From positions 62,001-126,000 of the forward strand of contig NZ_JACOOY010000007.1 in the NCBI RefSeq assembly GCF_014287705.1: a stretch of DNA of 64,000 bases. The letters are read 5' to 3'. Every line of letters begins with the position of its first letter. Position 1 is the first letter of the stretch. Positions 43,983 through 51,276 of this stretch are shown one piece after another. The DNA is from Dorea_D hominis (lineage in GTDB: Bacteria; Bacillota; Clostridia; Lachnospirales; Lachnospiraceae). A program made the translations under genes and the position numbers. The notes below the pieces were generated by a model. The model saw only the letters and a program-made list of their open reading frames with translations, ran no database searches and was not told the origin of the DNA.

Positions 43983-44011
43983 TTGACAAAAAAGTTAGTG
44001 TGAACTAACAT
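43983..44011 (+). promoter_or_regulatory. ABC exporter promoter with embedded operator dyad
   Basis: TTGACA (43983-43988), 17-nt spacer, TAACAT (44006-44011). A perfect dyad GTTAGT-GTGA-ACTAAC (43994-44009) fills the spacer and overlaps the -10, as expected for a repressor such as a TetR- or PadR-type protein. No such regulator gene is adjacent. Confidence 0.7.
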
Positions 44012-44050
44012 GAAAATGAGAAACAAAATCAAAATCCAGGGAGGAATGAG

Positions 44051-44749
44051 ATGTTTTTAAAAATAGAGGGAATAAAAAAATCTTTTGGTTACGGGGAGAA
44101 CCGGGTAGAAGTATTAAAAGGATTGAATCTGGAGATTGAGAGAGGCGAATTCTGTGTGCTTTTAGGACCGTCCGGTTCTGGAAAGTCCACACTTCTTAAT
44201 ATTATCGGAGGAATCGACGGAGCAGATGACGGAAGCATCACAATTGAAGGCGAACGTTTGGAAGATATGTCGGAGAAACGATTATCGCTGTACCGCAGAA
44301 AGCACCTTGGATACATTTTCCAGATGTACAATCTGATCCCGAATCTGACTGTGCGGGAAAATATTGAAGTAGGAGCGTACTTAAGCGATCAGCCGCTTCC
44401 GGTGGATGATCTTTTAAATATACTAGGACTGACAGAACACCAGAGGAAATTGCCGAATCAGTTGTCCGGCGGACAGCAGCAGCGTACCGCGATCGGTCGT
44501 GCCATTGTAAAAAATCCGGATATCCTGCTCTGTGATGAGCCGACCGGAGCTTTGGATTATCATACGTCAAAAGAGATATTGAAACTGATTGAGAAGGTGA
44601 ATCTGAAATACGGAAATACCATTATCATGGTAACACACAATGATGCGATCAAGGATATGGCAGACCGTGTTGTAAAATTAAAAGATGGTGGTATCCGGAG
44701 CAATATATTAAATAAGAATAAGATTCCGGCAGCAGAACTGGAATGGTAA
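44051..44749 (+). CDS. ABC transporter ATP-binding protein (MacB/LolD type)
   Basis: 232 aa ATPase. Walker A GPSGSGKSTLLN (about residue 39), Q-loop FQMYNLIPNLTV, signature LSGGQQQRTAIGRA, Walker B ILLCDEPTGALD, and H-loop VTHND. This subgroup partners FtsX-like permeases and usually exports peptides, antibiotics or lipids, or drives sensing. GGGAGGAATGAG precedes the ATG. The permease follows after 13 nt. Confidence 0.95.
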   Translation: MFLKIEGIKKSFGYGENRVEVLKGLNLEIERGEFCVLLGPSGSGKSTLLNIIGGIDGADDGSITIEGERLEDMSEKRLSLYRRKHLGYIFQMYNLIPNLTVRENIEVGAYLSDQPLPVDDLLNILGLTEHQRKLPNQLSGGQQQRTAIGRAIVKNPDILLCDEPTGALDYHTSKEILKLIEKVNLKYGNTIIMVTHNDAIKDMADRVVKLKDGGIRSNILNKNKIPAAELEW

Positions 44750-44762
44750 GGAGGACGAACAG

Positions 44763-47075
44763 ATGAAGAGTCCTTTGCGTAAAAGACTCCCGCGGGAATT
44801 AAAGGGAGAGTTGGGAAAATACCTGGTTGTATTCCTTCTGATGGTAGCTACGATCGGATTTGTATCCGGCTTCCTTGTAGCAGATGGAAGTATGCTGAAA
44901 GCATATAATGAAGGATTCGCTAAATATAATATTGAAAATGGAAATTTCCGTGTCAAAGAAAAGATTTACCAGGCACAGAAAGAAGAAATAGAAAAAAATG
45001 ACATAAAGCTTTATGAAAATTATTATATCGAGCAGACAATGTCCAACAAAAGCACCATACGTTTCTTCAAAAATCGGAAACAGGTCAACAAAGTTTGTCT
45101 TATGAAAGGAAGTCTTCCAAAGAAGGCGGACGAGATGGCAATCGACCGTATGTATGCGGATAACAATAAGCTCGCTGTTGGCGATACAATGAAGAGTAAA
45201 GGCAAGATATGGAAGATTACGGGGCTGGTGGCACTTTCTGATTATAGCTGTCTGTTCCAGAATAACAGTGATACGATGTTTGATGCAGTGAAATTCGGTG
45301 TTGCGATAGTGACGGATAAAGGATTTCAGACATTGGATAAAAAGGCATGTCAATACAACTATTCATGGACTTACAACAAAGAACCAGAGAATGAGAAATC
45401 GGAAAAAGAGGTAGCGGAAGACCTGATGGAAAACATTGGCAAAGAAGTTACGCTGGAGAGCTTCGTTCCAAGATATCAGAATCAGGCGATTAATTTCACC
45501 GGAGAGGACATGGGAAGTGACCGTGCGATGATCATCGTACTTCTCTACATGGTTATTGTGATCATGGCATTTGTATTTGGCGTGACGATCAGCAATACGA
45601 TACGAAATGAAGCAGCTGTCATCGGAACGCTCAGGGCATCCGGCTACACAAGAAAAGAACTGATACATCATTATATGGTTCTTCCGATATGCGTGACGCT
45701 GGCTGGCGCATTGATTGGAAATATACTTGGATATACGGTGCTGAAAAATGTATGTGCAGGGATGTATTACGGCAGTTACAGTCTGCCGACTTATGTAACT
45801 GTATGGAACGGAGAAGCATTTCTGCTGACAACGGTTGTGCCGGTGTTGATCATGTTGCTGATTAATTATATGGTATTGCATCACAAATTAAAATTATCTC
45901 CGTTACAGTTTTTAAGAAGAGATCTGTCTGGTAAAAAGAAGAAAAAGGCGATGTATTTAAGCCCGAAAACAAGCATTTTCCATCGCTTCAGGCTGCGAAT
46001 TATTTTCCAGAACAAGAGTAATTATCTGGTATTATTTACAGGTATATTATTTGCAAATCTTTTGCTGTTCTTCGGACTGCTGCTTCCGTCAGTACTGAGT
46101 CATTATCAGGTGGAGATCCAGAACGGGCTTCTGGCAAAATATCAGTATCTGTTAGAAGCGCCGGTGTCAGCGGCAAGTGGAAATGAACTGGACAGACTGA
46201 TTTCCATGCTGGAGTTTTCAGCTGGAACAAAGACGGACAATCCGGATGCGGAAGAATTCAGTGCTTACAGTCTGGATACACTCCCGGGAAAATATAAAAC
46301 AGAAGAAATCATGCTTTATGGTGTGGATCCGGACAGTGACTATGTGAAAGTTGACACGAAAGATGGCGTTTATATTTCAAGCGCCTATGCGGATAAATTC
46401 CAGATTAAAAAAGGTGACATGATCAAGTTAAAAGAGAAATACGAAAAAGATACTTATTCTTTTAAAGTAAAAGGAATCTACCAATACAGCGGTGCACTCT
46501 GTGTCTTTATGGATCAGCAGAAGCTGAATAAAACATTTGATCTGGGAACCGATTATTACAGTGGTTATTTTTCAAAAACAAAGATTACGGATATTGATGA
46601 AAAATATATCGGTTCTGTCATTGATTTGAGTGCACTTACAAAAGTATCCAGACAATTGGATGTGTCGATGGGAAATATGATGGGACTGGTCAACGGATTT
46701 GCAGTTGCAATTTTCCTTGTACTCATTTATCTGCTGTCCAAGATCATTATAGAGAAAAATGCACAGTCGATATCTATGGCGAAAATTCTTGGATACACAG
46801 ATGGAGAGATTGGCAGGTTATATATATTATCAACATCGATCGTTGTAATACTTTGCCTTTTGTTCAGTTTTCCGATAGAAGAAACATTTATGAAAATAAT
46901 CTTCCGGGAGATGATGCTAGCCAGCATTTCCGGCTGGATCACACTGTGGATAGATCCGAAGATTTATGTAGAAATGTTCGTAATCGGAGCAGTAACTTAT
47001 GCAGTAGTTGCAGCGCTGGAATACAGAAAGATTCAGAAGGTTCCGATGGATGAAGCATTAAAAAATGTAGAATAA
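44763..47075 (+). CDS. FtsX-family ABC transporter permease
   Basis: 770 aa. One N-terminal membrane helix, a ~200-residue extracytoplasmic domain, three helices with an FtsX core (IIVLLYMVIVIMAFVFGVTI, ASGYTRKELIHHYM), a second helix and outer domain, then a second FtsX core near the C-terminus (AKILGYTDGEIGRLYIL). This double-FtsX layout resembles BceB-like and other large peptide-handling permeases, though it lacks an adjacent two-component system. Operon with the ATPase under the GTTAGT dyad promoter. Confidence 0.92.
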   Translation: MKSPLRKRLPRELKGELGKYLVVFLLMVATIGFVSGFLVADGSMLKAYNEGFAKYNIENGNFRVKEKIYQAQKEEIEKNDIKLYENYYIEQTMSNKSTIRFFKNRKQVNKVCLMKGSLPKKADEMAIDRMYADNNKLAVGDTMKSKGKIWKITGLVALSDYSCLFQNNSDTMFDAVKFGVAIVTDKGFQTLDKKACQYNYSWTYNKEPENEKSEKEVAEDLMENIGKEVTLESFVPRYQNQAINFTGEDMGSDRAMIIVLLYMVIVIMAFVFGVTISNTIRNEAAVIGTLRASGYTRKELIHHYMVLPICVTLAGALIGNILGYTVLKNVCAGMYYGSYSLPTYVTVWNGEAFLLTTVVPVLIMLLINYMVLHHKLKLSPLQFLRRDLSGKKKKKAMYLSPKTSIFHRFRLRIIFQNKSNYLVLFTGILFANLLLFFGLLLPSVLSHYQVEIQNGLLAKYQYLLEAPVSAASGNELDRLISMLEFSAGTKTDNPDAEEFSAYSLDTLPGKYKTEEIMLYGVDPDSDYVKVDTKDGVYISSAYADKFQIKKGDMIKLKEKYEKDTYSFKVKGIYQYSGALCVFMDQQKLNKTFDLGTDYYSGYFSKTKITDIDEKYIGSVIDLSALTKVSRQLDVSMGNMMGLVNGFAVAIFLVLIYLLSKIIIEKNAQSISMAKILGYTDGEIGRLYILSTSIVVILCLLFSFPIEETFMKIIFREMMLASISGWITLWIDPKIYVEMFVIGAVTYAVVAALEYRKIQKVPMDEALKNVE

Positions 47076-47078
47076 GGT

Positions 47079-47106
47079 TTGAATCAGAAAATATTTGTAG
47101 TATAAT
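47079..47106 (+). promoter_or_regulatory. niaR promoter
   Basis: TTGAAT (47079-47084), 16-nt spacer, TATAAT (47101-47106). Confidence 0.6.
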
Positions 47107-47144
47107 AGAACTATCATAGTGCAGTGGGAGGAAAACACGAAAGT

Positions 47145-47654
47145 ATGACCGGTTCTGAAAGAAGAGATAAGATAATTGCCACAATGCAGGAAAACAGGAT
47201 GCCGGTTCCGGGGAAGGAACTGGCGTCCTTTTACAATGTAAGCCGTCAGGTGATCGTTCAGGATATTGCTCTGATGCGTGCAGCCGGATATGATATCATA
47301 TCTACGAACAGAGGATATATTCTGAACAGTCCGAAGAGTGTAAAACGTATTTTTAAAGTGCAGCATACAGATGAACAGATGGAAGATGAGCTCTATTCAA
47401 TTGTGGATCTGGGAGGCTGCGTGGAGACAGTTATTGTGAATCATAAAGTATATGGACGGATGGAGGCGAAGCTTCATATTACGTCTCGGAGACTTGCGTG
47501 GGAATTTTTGGAAGATATAAGGAGTGGCAAATCCAGTCCGCTTAAGAATATCACATCAAACTATCATTACCATGAGGTGCATGCAGATAGTGAAGAGACA
47601 CTGGACATGATAGAAAATATGTTAAGAGAGAAAGGATATTTAGTTGAGGACTAA
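47145..47654 (+). CDS. niaR: NiaR-type niacin-responsive transcriptional repressor
   Basis: 169 aa. N-terminal HTH (GKELASFYNVSRQVIVQDIALM) and C-terminal 3H domain with conserved histidines (VNHKVYGRMEAKLHITSRR; YHYHEVHAD) that bind metal and nicotinic acid. Homologues repress NAD biosynthesis or niacin transport genes. Start set at ATG 47145; GGGAGG lies 13 nt upstream, which is long, but the in-frame GTG at 47124 has no site. No nad gene lies in the window; the yitT gene downstream overlaps only if its longer frame is used. Confidence 0.9.
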   Translation: MTGSERRDKIIATMQENRMPVPGKELASFYNVSRQVIVQDIALMRAAGYDIISTNRGYILNSPKSVKRIFKVQHTDEQMEDELYSIVDLGGCVETVIVNHKVYGRMEAKLHITSRRLAWEFLEDIRSGKSSPLKNITSNYHYHEVHADSEETLDMIENMLREKGYLVED

Positions 47655-47694
47655 AGACATCGACAGATGTTGTACCTCAAGGGGAAGAGGGAAA

Positions 47695-48555
47695 ATGAAA
47701 TTTGAAGCAAAAAAAGATTTGAAGCGAATTGTAGTTGTATGTTTTGCGGCGTTGATGATGGCATTAAACATTAAGACGTTTGTGCGTGCCGGAGGACTGT
47801 ATCCGGGCGGTGCGACAGGACTTACACTTCTTGTTCAGCGAAGTGCAAAACTGTTTTTCCATATTGCGATTCCATATACACTTGTCAATGTGCTGCTGAA
47901 TGCAGTGCCGATCTATATCGGATTTCGCTTTATCGGTAAAAAGTTTACATTGTATTCCTGTCTGATGATCGTATTGACCAGTGTGCTGACAGATATGTTG
48001 CCGGGATATGCGATCACGTATGATACACTTTTGATCAGTATTTTTGGAGGAATGATCAATGGACTGGCAATCAGCCTGTGTCTTGCGGTCAATGCGACCA
48101 GTGGAGGAACTGACTTTATTGCAATTTATCTGTCAGATAAGAAAGGAATCGATTCCTGGAATATGGTTCTTGGACTGAATGTGATCATCCTTGCGGCAGC
48201 AGGTGTACTGTTCGGATGGGATAAAGCGCTGTATTCGATTATTTTCCAGTATGCGTCAACGCAGGTGCTTCATGAGCTGTATAAAAAATATCAGCAGAAT
48301 ACAGTGCTTGTTGTAACGAATCACGCAAGAGATGTTTATGAAGCAATTGCAAGAGTGTGCAATCACAGTGCTACGATCATGGAAGGTGAAGGATCTTATG
48401 AACACCGTGAACGTAAGGTCGTTTATTCTGTTATATCAAGCGCTGAGATCAAAAAGGTTATGAAAGCAATCAAAGAAGCCGATCCGCATGCTTTTGTCAA
48501 TGTAATGAAGACAGAGCAGCTATCCGGACGTTTCTACCAGAAACCGACAGATTAA
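47695..48555 (+). CDS. YitT family membrane protein
   Basis: 286 aa: five to six membrane helices (two DUF161-type halves, GGLYPGGATGLTLL and ATSGGTDFIAIYLS) and a soluble C-terminal DUF2179 domain (VLVVTNHARDVYEAI ... EHRERKVVYSVIS). The family is widespread in Firmicutes and its substrate is uncertain. The start was placed at ATG 47695, where GAAGAGGG lies upstream; the longer frame from 47644 overlaps niaR and lacks a site. Possibly co-transcribed with niaR (40-nt gap). Confidence 0.88.
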   Translation: MKFEAKKDLKRIVVVCFAALMMALNIKTFVRAGGLYPGGATGLTLLVQRSAKLFFHIAIPYTLVNVLLNAVPIYIGFRFIGKKFTLYSCLMIVLTSVLTDMLPGYAITYDTLLISIFGGMINGLAISLCLAVNATSGGTDFIAIYLSDKKGIDSWNMVLGLNVIILAAAGVLFGWDKALYSIIFQYASTQVLHELYKKYQQNTVLVVTNHARDVYEAIARVCNHSATIMEGEGSYEHRERKVVYSVISSAEIKKVMKAIKEADPHAFVNVMKTEQLSGRFYQKPTD

Positions 48556-48589
48556 GACAGAGATATGAGAAATGTGTCGAAGGAAAAAT

Positions 48590-48617
48590 TTGCAATTATG
48601 ACTGGCTATGGTATAAT
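48590..48617 (+). promoter_or_regulatory. Promoter of the DUF6465-like gene
   Basis: TTGCAA (48590-48595), 16-nt spacer, TATAAT (48612-48617). Confidence 0.55.
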
Positions 48618-48661
48618 AGTTGCGACCAAAAAATTGGTGTAGCGATGTAAGGAGGAATATC

Positions 48662-49180
48662 ATGGCTAGAAAACGAGTAATAAAGAAAAAAGAAGCAATG
48701 AAAGCGGCAATAGAAAAAGCGCAGCTTACAGAGGAAAAAAAAGCGGCAGAAAAAGCGCAGCTTACAGAGGAGAAGAAGACACAGTCTGCAGAAGAAAAAG
48801 TAGCAGAGAAAGTCAGCGATACTGCGAAAGAAATAAAGGCAACAGCAAAAACAGCAGCCAGAACAGCTGTAAAAGAGGCGAAAGCAGCTAAAGAGACTGT
48901 AAAAAAGACAGCAGCCAAAGAAGTGAAGGGAGCCAAAGAAGCAGTGAAGAAGACTGCTGCAAAGAGACCATCTAAGAAGGATATGAAAGTCCGTACATTT
49001 GTGGAATATTATGGCAAGCAGGTCGAGGAAAAAGAAATGATCGCCAGAGTCAAGAAGGCGTGGACGAAAAAGGGAAAGAGAGTCGGGGAGATTAAGACAC
49101 TGGAACTATATGTCAAACCGGAAGAAGGCGCTGTTTATTATGTAATCAACAGTGAGGAGACCGGCGCAGTAGAATATTAA
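48662..49180 (+). CDS. DUF6465-like protein with histone-H1-like Lys/Ala-rich tail
   Basis: 172 aa from ATG 48662 with AAGGAGG upstream. The N-terminal ~100 residues are Lys/Ala/Glu-rich and helical, with a tandem 12-residue duplication (EKAQLTEEKKAA / EKAQLTEEKKTQ) and H1-like KKTAAK motifs. The C-terminal domain (VRTFVEYYGKQ ... KTLELYVKPEEGAVYYVIN) matches what I recall of DUF6465 proteins of Lachnospiraceae. DNA binding by the tail is possible; function unknown. Confidence 0.8.
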   Translation: MARKRVIKKKEAMKAAIEKAQLTEEKKAAEKAQLTEEKKTQSAEEKVAEKVSDTAKEIKATAKTAARTAVKEAKAAKETVKKTAAKEVKGAKEAVKKTAAKRPSKKDMKVRTFVEYYGKQVEEKEMIARVKKAWTKKGKRVGEIKTLELYVKPEEGAVYYVINSEETGAVEY

Positions 49181-49230
49181 ATTGTGAAAGACAGGGGATT
49201 AGAAGATAAGGGACAAAAGGAGAGACGAAT

Positions 49231-49968
49231 ATGGATGAAATAAAGACATTATTAGAGAACGTTTTAAGTAAAACATCCGATATGAAACAGGCATTTATCG
49301 ATCTTGCACCGAACAGCCGGATGAATATGGGAATTATTGGTGCAATGATCATTGTTGGAGTGCTGCTTGCACTGTTTGGACTGAAACTGGTAAAATTATT
49401 TACGGCGCTTTGTGGCTTCGGCATTGGTGCAGCAATCGGAGCCGGAGTTGTACAGGTTATGCATCCGTCTCAGATGACAGGGATGATTATTCTGTTTGGC
49501 TGTGCTGTCGTTATGGCTGTGCTTGCGTTTTTCCTACATAAACTGGGTATATTTATCACGGTGTTTATAGTATCTATGGCGATTGCGGTGACGGCGAATA
49601 TGCCACACAGTTTACTGATCGCCGGAATTTATGTCGTGGTATCTCTGATACTTGCAATACTTGCGGTGATTTTCACGGAACCACTGATGATCGTTGTAAC
49701 AGCATTTGCCGGCGGAATGAGTGTTGGAACAGCAGTTGTAATGCTTGTGGATCTTCCGTTTGCAGGAGTGGCAAGACTGGTGATCGGTGTTGTTGTTGCA
49801 ATTATCGGCATGATTGTACAGTTTATGATGCAGTCAAGAAAACTTGGCAAAAAAGAGAAGAAATTCTCAGAAAAAATAAAAGAACAGGATTCCGTGGAGT
49901 CAGAAGTTGAGAAAGCAAGAATGATACTGGATGATTTTGATGATGATACGGATGAAGATGATGAGTAA
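49231..49968 (+). CDS. DUF4203-like multispan membrane protein
   Basis: 245 aa with about seven hydrophobic helices between residues 33 and 208, Gly/Ala-rich (GFGIGAAIGAGVV, FAGGMSVGTAVVMLVD), reminiscent of the TM7S3/TMEM198-like DUF4203 fold. The C-terminal tail is charged and ends in an Asp/Glu run. AAAGGAGAG ribosome site. Function unknown. It follows the DUF6465-like gene by 50 nt and probably shares its transcript. Confidence 0.8.
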   Translation: MDEIKTLLENVLSKTSDMKQAFIDLAPNSRMNMGIIGAMIIVGVLLALFGLKLVKLFTALCGFGIGAAIGAGVVQVMHPSQMTGMIILFGCAVVMAVLAFFLHKLGIFITVFIVSMAIAVTANMPHSLLIAGIYVVVSLILAILAVIFTEPLMIVVTAFAGGMSVGTAVVMLVDLPFAGVARLVIGVVVAIIGMIVQFMMQSRKLGKKEKKFSEKIKEQDSVESEVEKARMILDDFDDDTDEDDE

Positions 49969-49986
49969 GTAGTCCGTTTTATGAGA

Positions 49987-50034
49987 CACCTCTTCTGCTA
50001 TAGTATTGAATTATAGAAGGAGAGGTGCTTTTTT
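49987..50034 (+). terminator. Terminator overlapping the next gene's ribosome site
   Basis: CACCTCT (49987-49993) pairs with AGAGGTG (50021-50027); inner CTATA/TATAG pairing; T6 follows (50029-50034). The AAGGAGAGG of the following small ORF lies in the 3' arm. Confidence 0.75.
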
Positions 50035-50229
50035 ATGAGAAGAATTATAAGGAGATTTTTACAAAACAGCAAGATGATAACAGGCGTGCTTGTTCAGATG
50101 ATGGCAGCTTTTTTATTTGGTTTCACAGCAGTTGAGCTGCCGAACTATCTGTATTTTCTGATCTGGTGTACAGGTCTTATTCTCTGCTGTAGTGTGACAG
50201 GAACGAAAGAATCAAAAAAAGCGTTTTGA
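50035..50229 (+). CDS. Small two-helix membrane protein
   Basis: 64 codons: a basic N-terminus (RRIIRRFLQ), two hydrophobic segments (GVLVQMMAAFLFGFTAVEL and YLYFLIWCTGLILCCSV), and a Lys-rich tail. AAGGAGAGG is 7-8 nt before the ATG but is locked in the preceding terminator hairpin. Not recognised; could be real, given topology and site. Confidence 0.45.
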   Translation: MRRIIRRFLQNSKMITGVLVQMMAAFLFGFTAVELPNYLYFLIWCTGLILCCSVTGTKESKKAF

Positions 50230-50257
50230 GGGAAATACAGGCAGAAGTCTGGATCAG

Positions 50258-50285
50258 TTGTATTTTGCATGATATGTGATATAAT
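50258..50285 (+). promoter_or_regulatory. Promoter of the PHP gene
   Basis: TTGTAT (50258-50263), 16-nt spacer, TATAAT (50280-50285). Confidence 0.6.
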
Positions 50286-50316
50286 AAAATCAAGTTCATG
50301 CAAAGGAGGCTTGTTT

Positions 50317-51144
50317 ATGAAGCTGGATATGCATTGTCATGTGAAGGAAGGTTCTGTTGACAGCAGAGTGAGTCTGGACGAATATATTACAAAACTGAAA
50401 GCACACGGATTTGACGGAATGTTGATCACCGACCATGATACGTATAAAGGATACAGATACTGGAAGAACGAGATGAAAGGCAAGGTGTACGAAGATTTTG
50501 TTGTACTCAAAGGCATCGAGTATGATACTTGTGATGCAGGACATATCATCTGCATTATGCCGGAAGGTGTGAAGATGCGTTTGCTTGAGATGCGTGGAAT
50601 GCCAGTGGCTATGCTGATCGATTTTGTGCATAGGCATGGCGGAATTTTAGGACCGGCACATCCGTGTGGCGAGAAATATATGAGCTTTACGAATACAAAG
50701 AGATATTATCGTTCACCGGAGATTATCAAGCGTTTTGATTTTATTGAAGCATTTAACGCCTGCGAACCGGAAGCATCGAATGAAGGTGCAAGGAAGCTGG
50801 CGCAGAAGTATAAGAAACCGGGGATCGGAGGAAGTGATTCTCATAAGCTGAATTGTGTTTCCATGGGATATACGATTCTTCCGGAGCGTGTCACCTGTGA
50901 GACAGAGTTGATTGCACTGATACGGAAGAAAGTACCGATAGAAGCAGGAGGGAAACTGTACGATAAGACAACGAAAGACAGGATTGGAAAAGCAAGCAAG
51001 CTTTTGGCATATTCATTCTGGTTTTATAACAAAGGCGGCGAATTGCTGAAGAGAAGAAAGAGACGGAAAAAAGGTAAGATTGAAAATCCAATGGATCCGA
51101 TCGATCCAATCGAGATTCAATATTTAAAAGAGCATAATTCTTAG
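50317..51144 (+). CDS. PHP-domain phosphoesterase
   Basis: 275 aa from ATG 50317 (AAAGGAGG site). PHP metal motifs: DMHCH (motif I), LITDHD (motif II), KGIEYD, GPAHP (motif III), and GGSDSHK (motif IV). Related to proteins hydrolysing 3',5'-nucleoside bisphosphates or small RNA ends; the exact substrate is unknown. The C-terminus is a basic stretch (RRKRRKKGK) and an acidic/Pro tail. Monocistronic; a 14-bp hairpin (51164-51206) follows. Confidence 0.88.
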   Translation: MKLDMHCHVKEGSVDSRVSLDEYITKLKAHGFDGMLITDHDTYKGYRYWKNEMKGKVYEDFVVLKGIEYDTCDAGHIICIMPEGVKMRLLEMRGMPVAMLIDFVHRHGGILGPAHPCGEKYMSFTNTKRYYRSPEIIKRFDFIEAFNACEPEASNEGARKLAQKYKKPGIGGSDSHKLNCVSMGYTILPERVTCETELIALIRKKVPIEAGGKLYDKTTKDRIGKASKLLAYSFWFYNKGGELLKRRKRRKKGKIENPMDPIDPIEIQYLKEHNS

Positions 51145-51163
51145 ATATTTCTGAGAGAAAGAG

Positions 51164-51206
51164 AAAGGCACATATACAAGATTAAAGAATCCGTATATGT
51201 GCCTTT
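51164..51206. terminator. Hairpin between PHP gene and feoB
   Basis: AAAGGCACATATAC (51164-51177) pairs exactly with GTATATGTGCCTTT (51193-51206). It lies between converging genes; no long T run. Confidence 0.65.
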
Positions 51207-51276
51207 GCAACTGTAATACTATTAATGGAAAGCCTGTCAGTGCAGTATTTTAAATTTCAATCTTACGCAGACAAGA

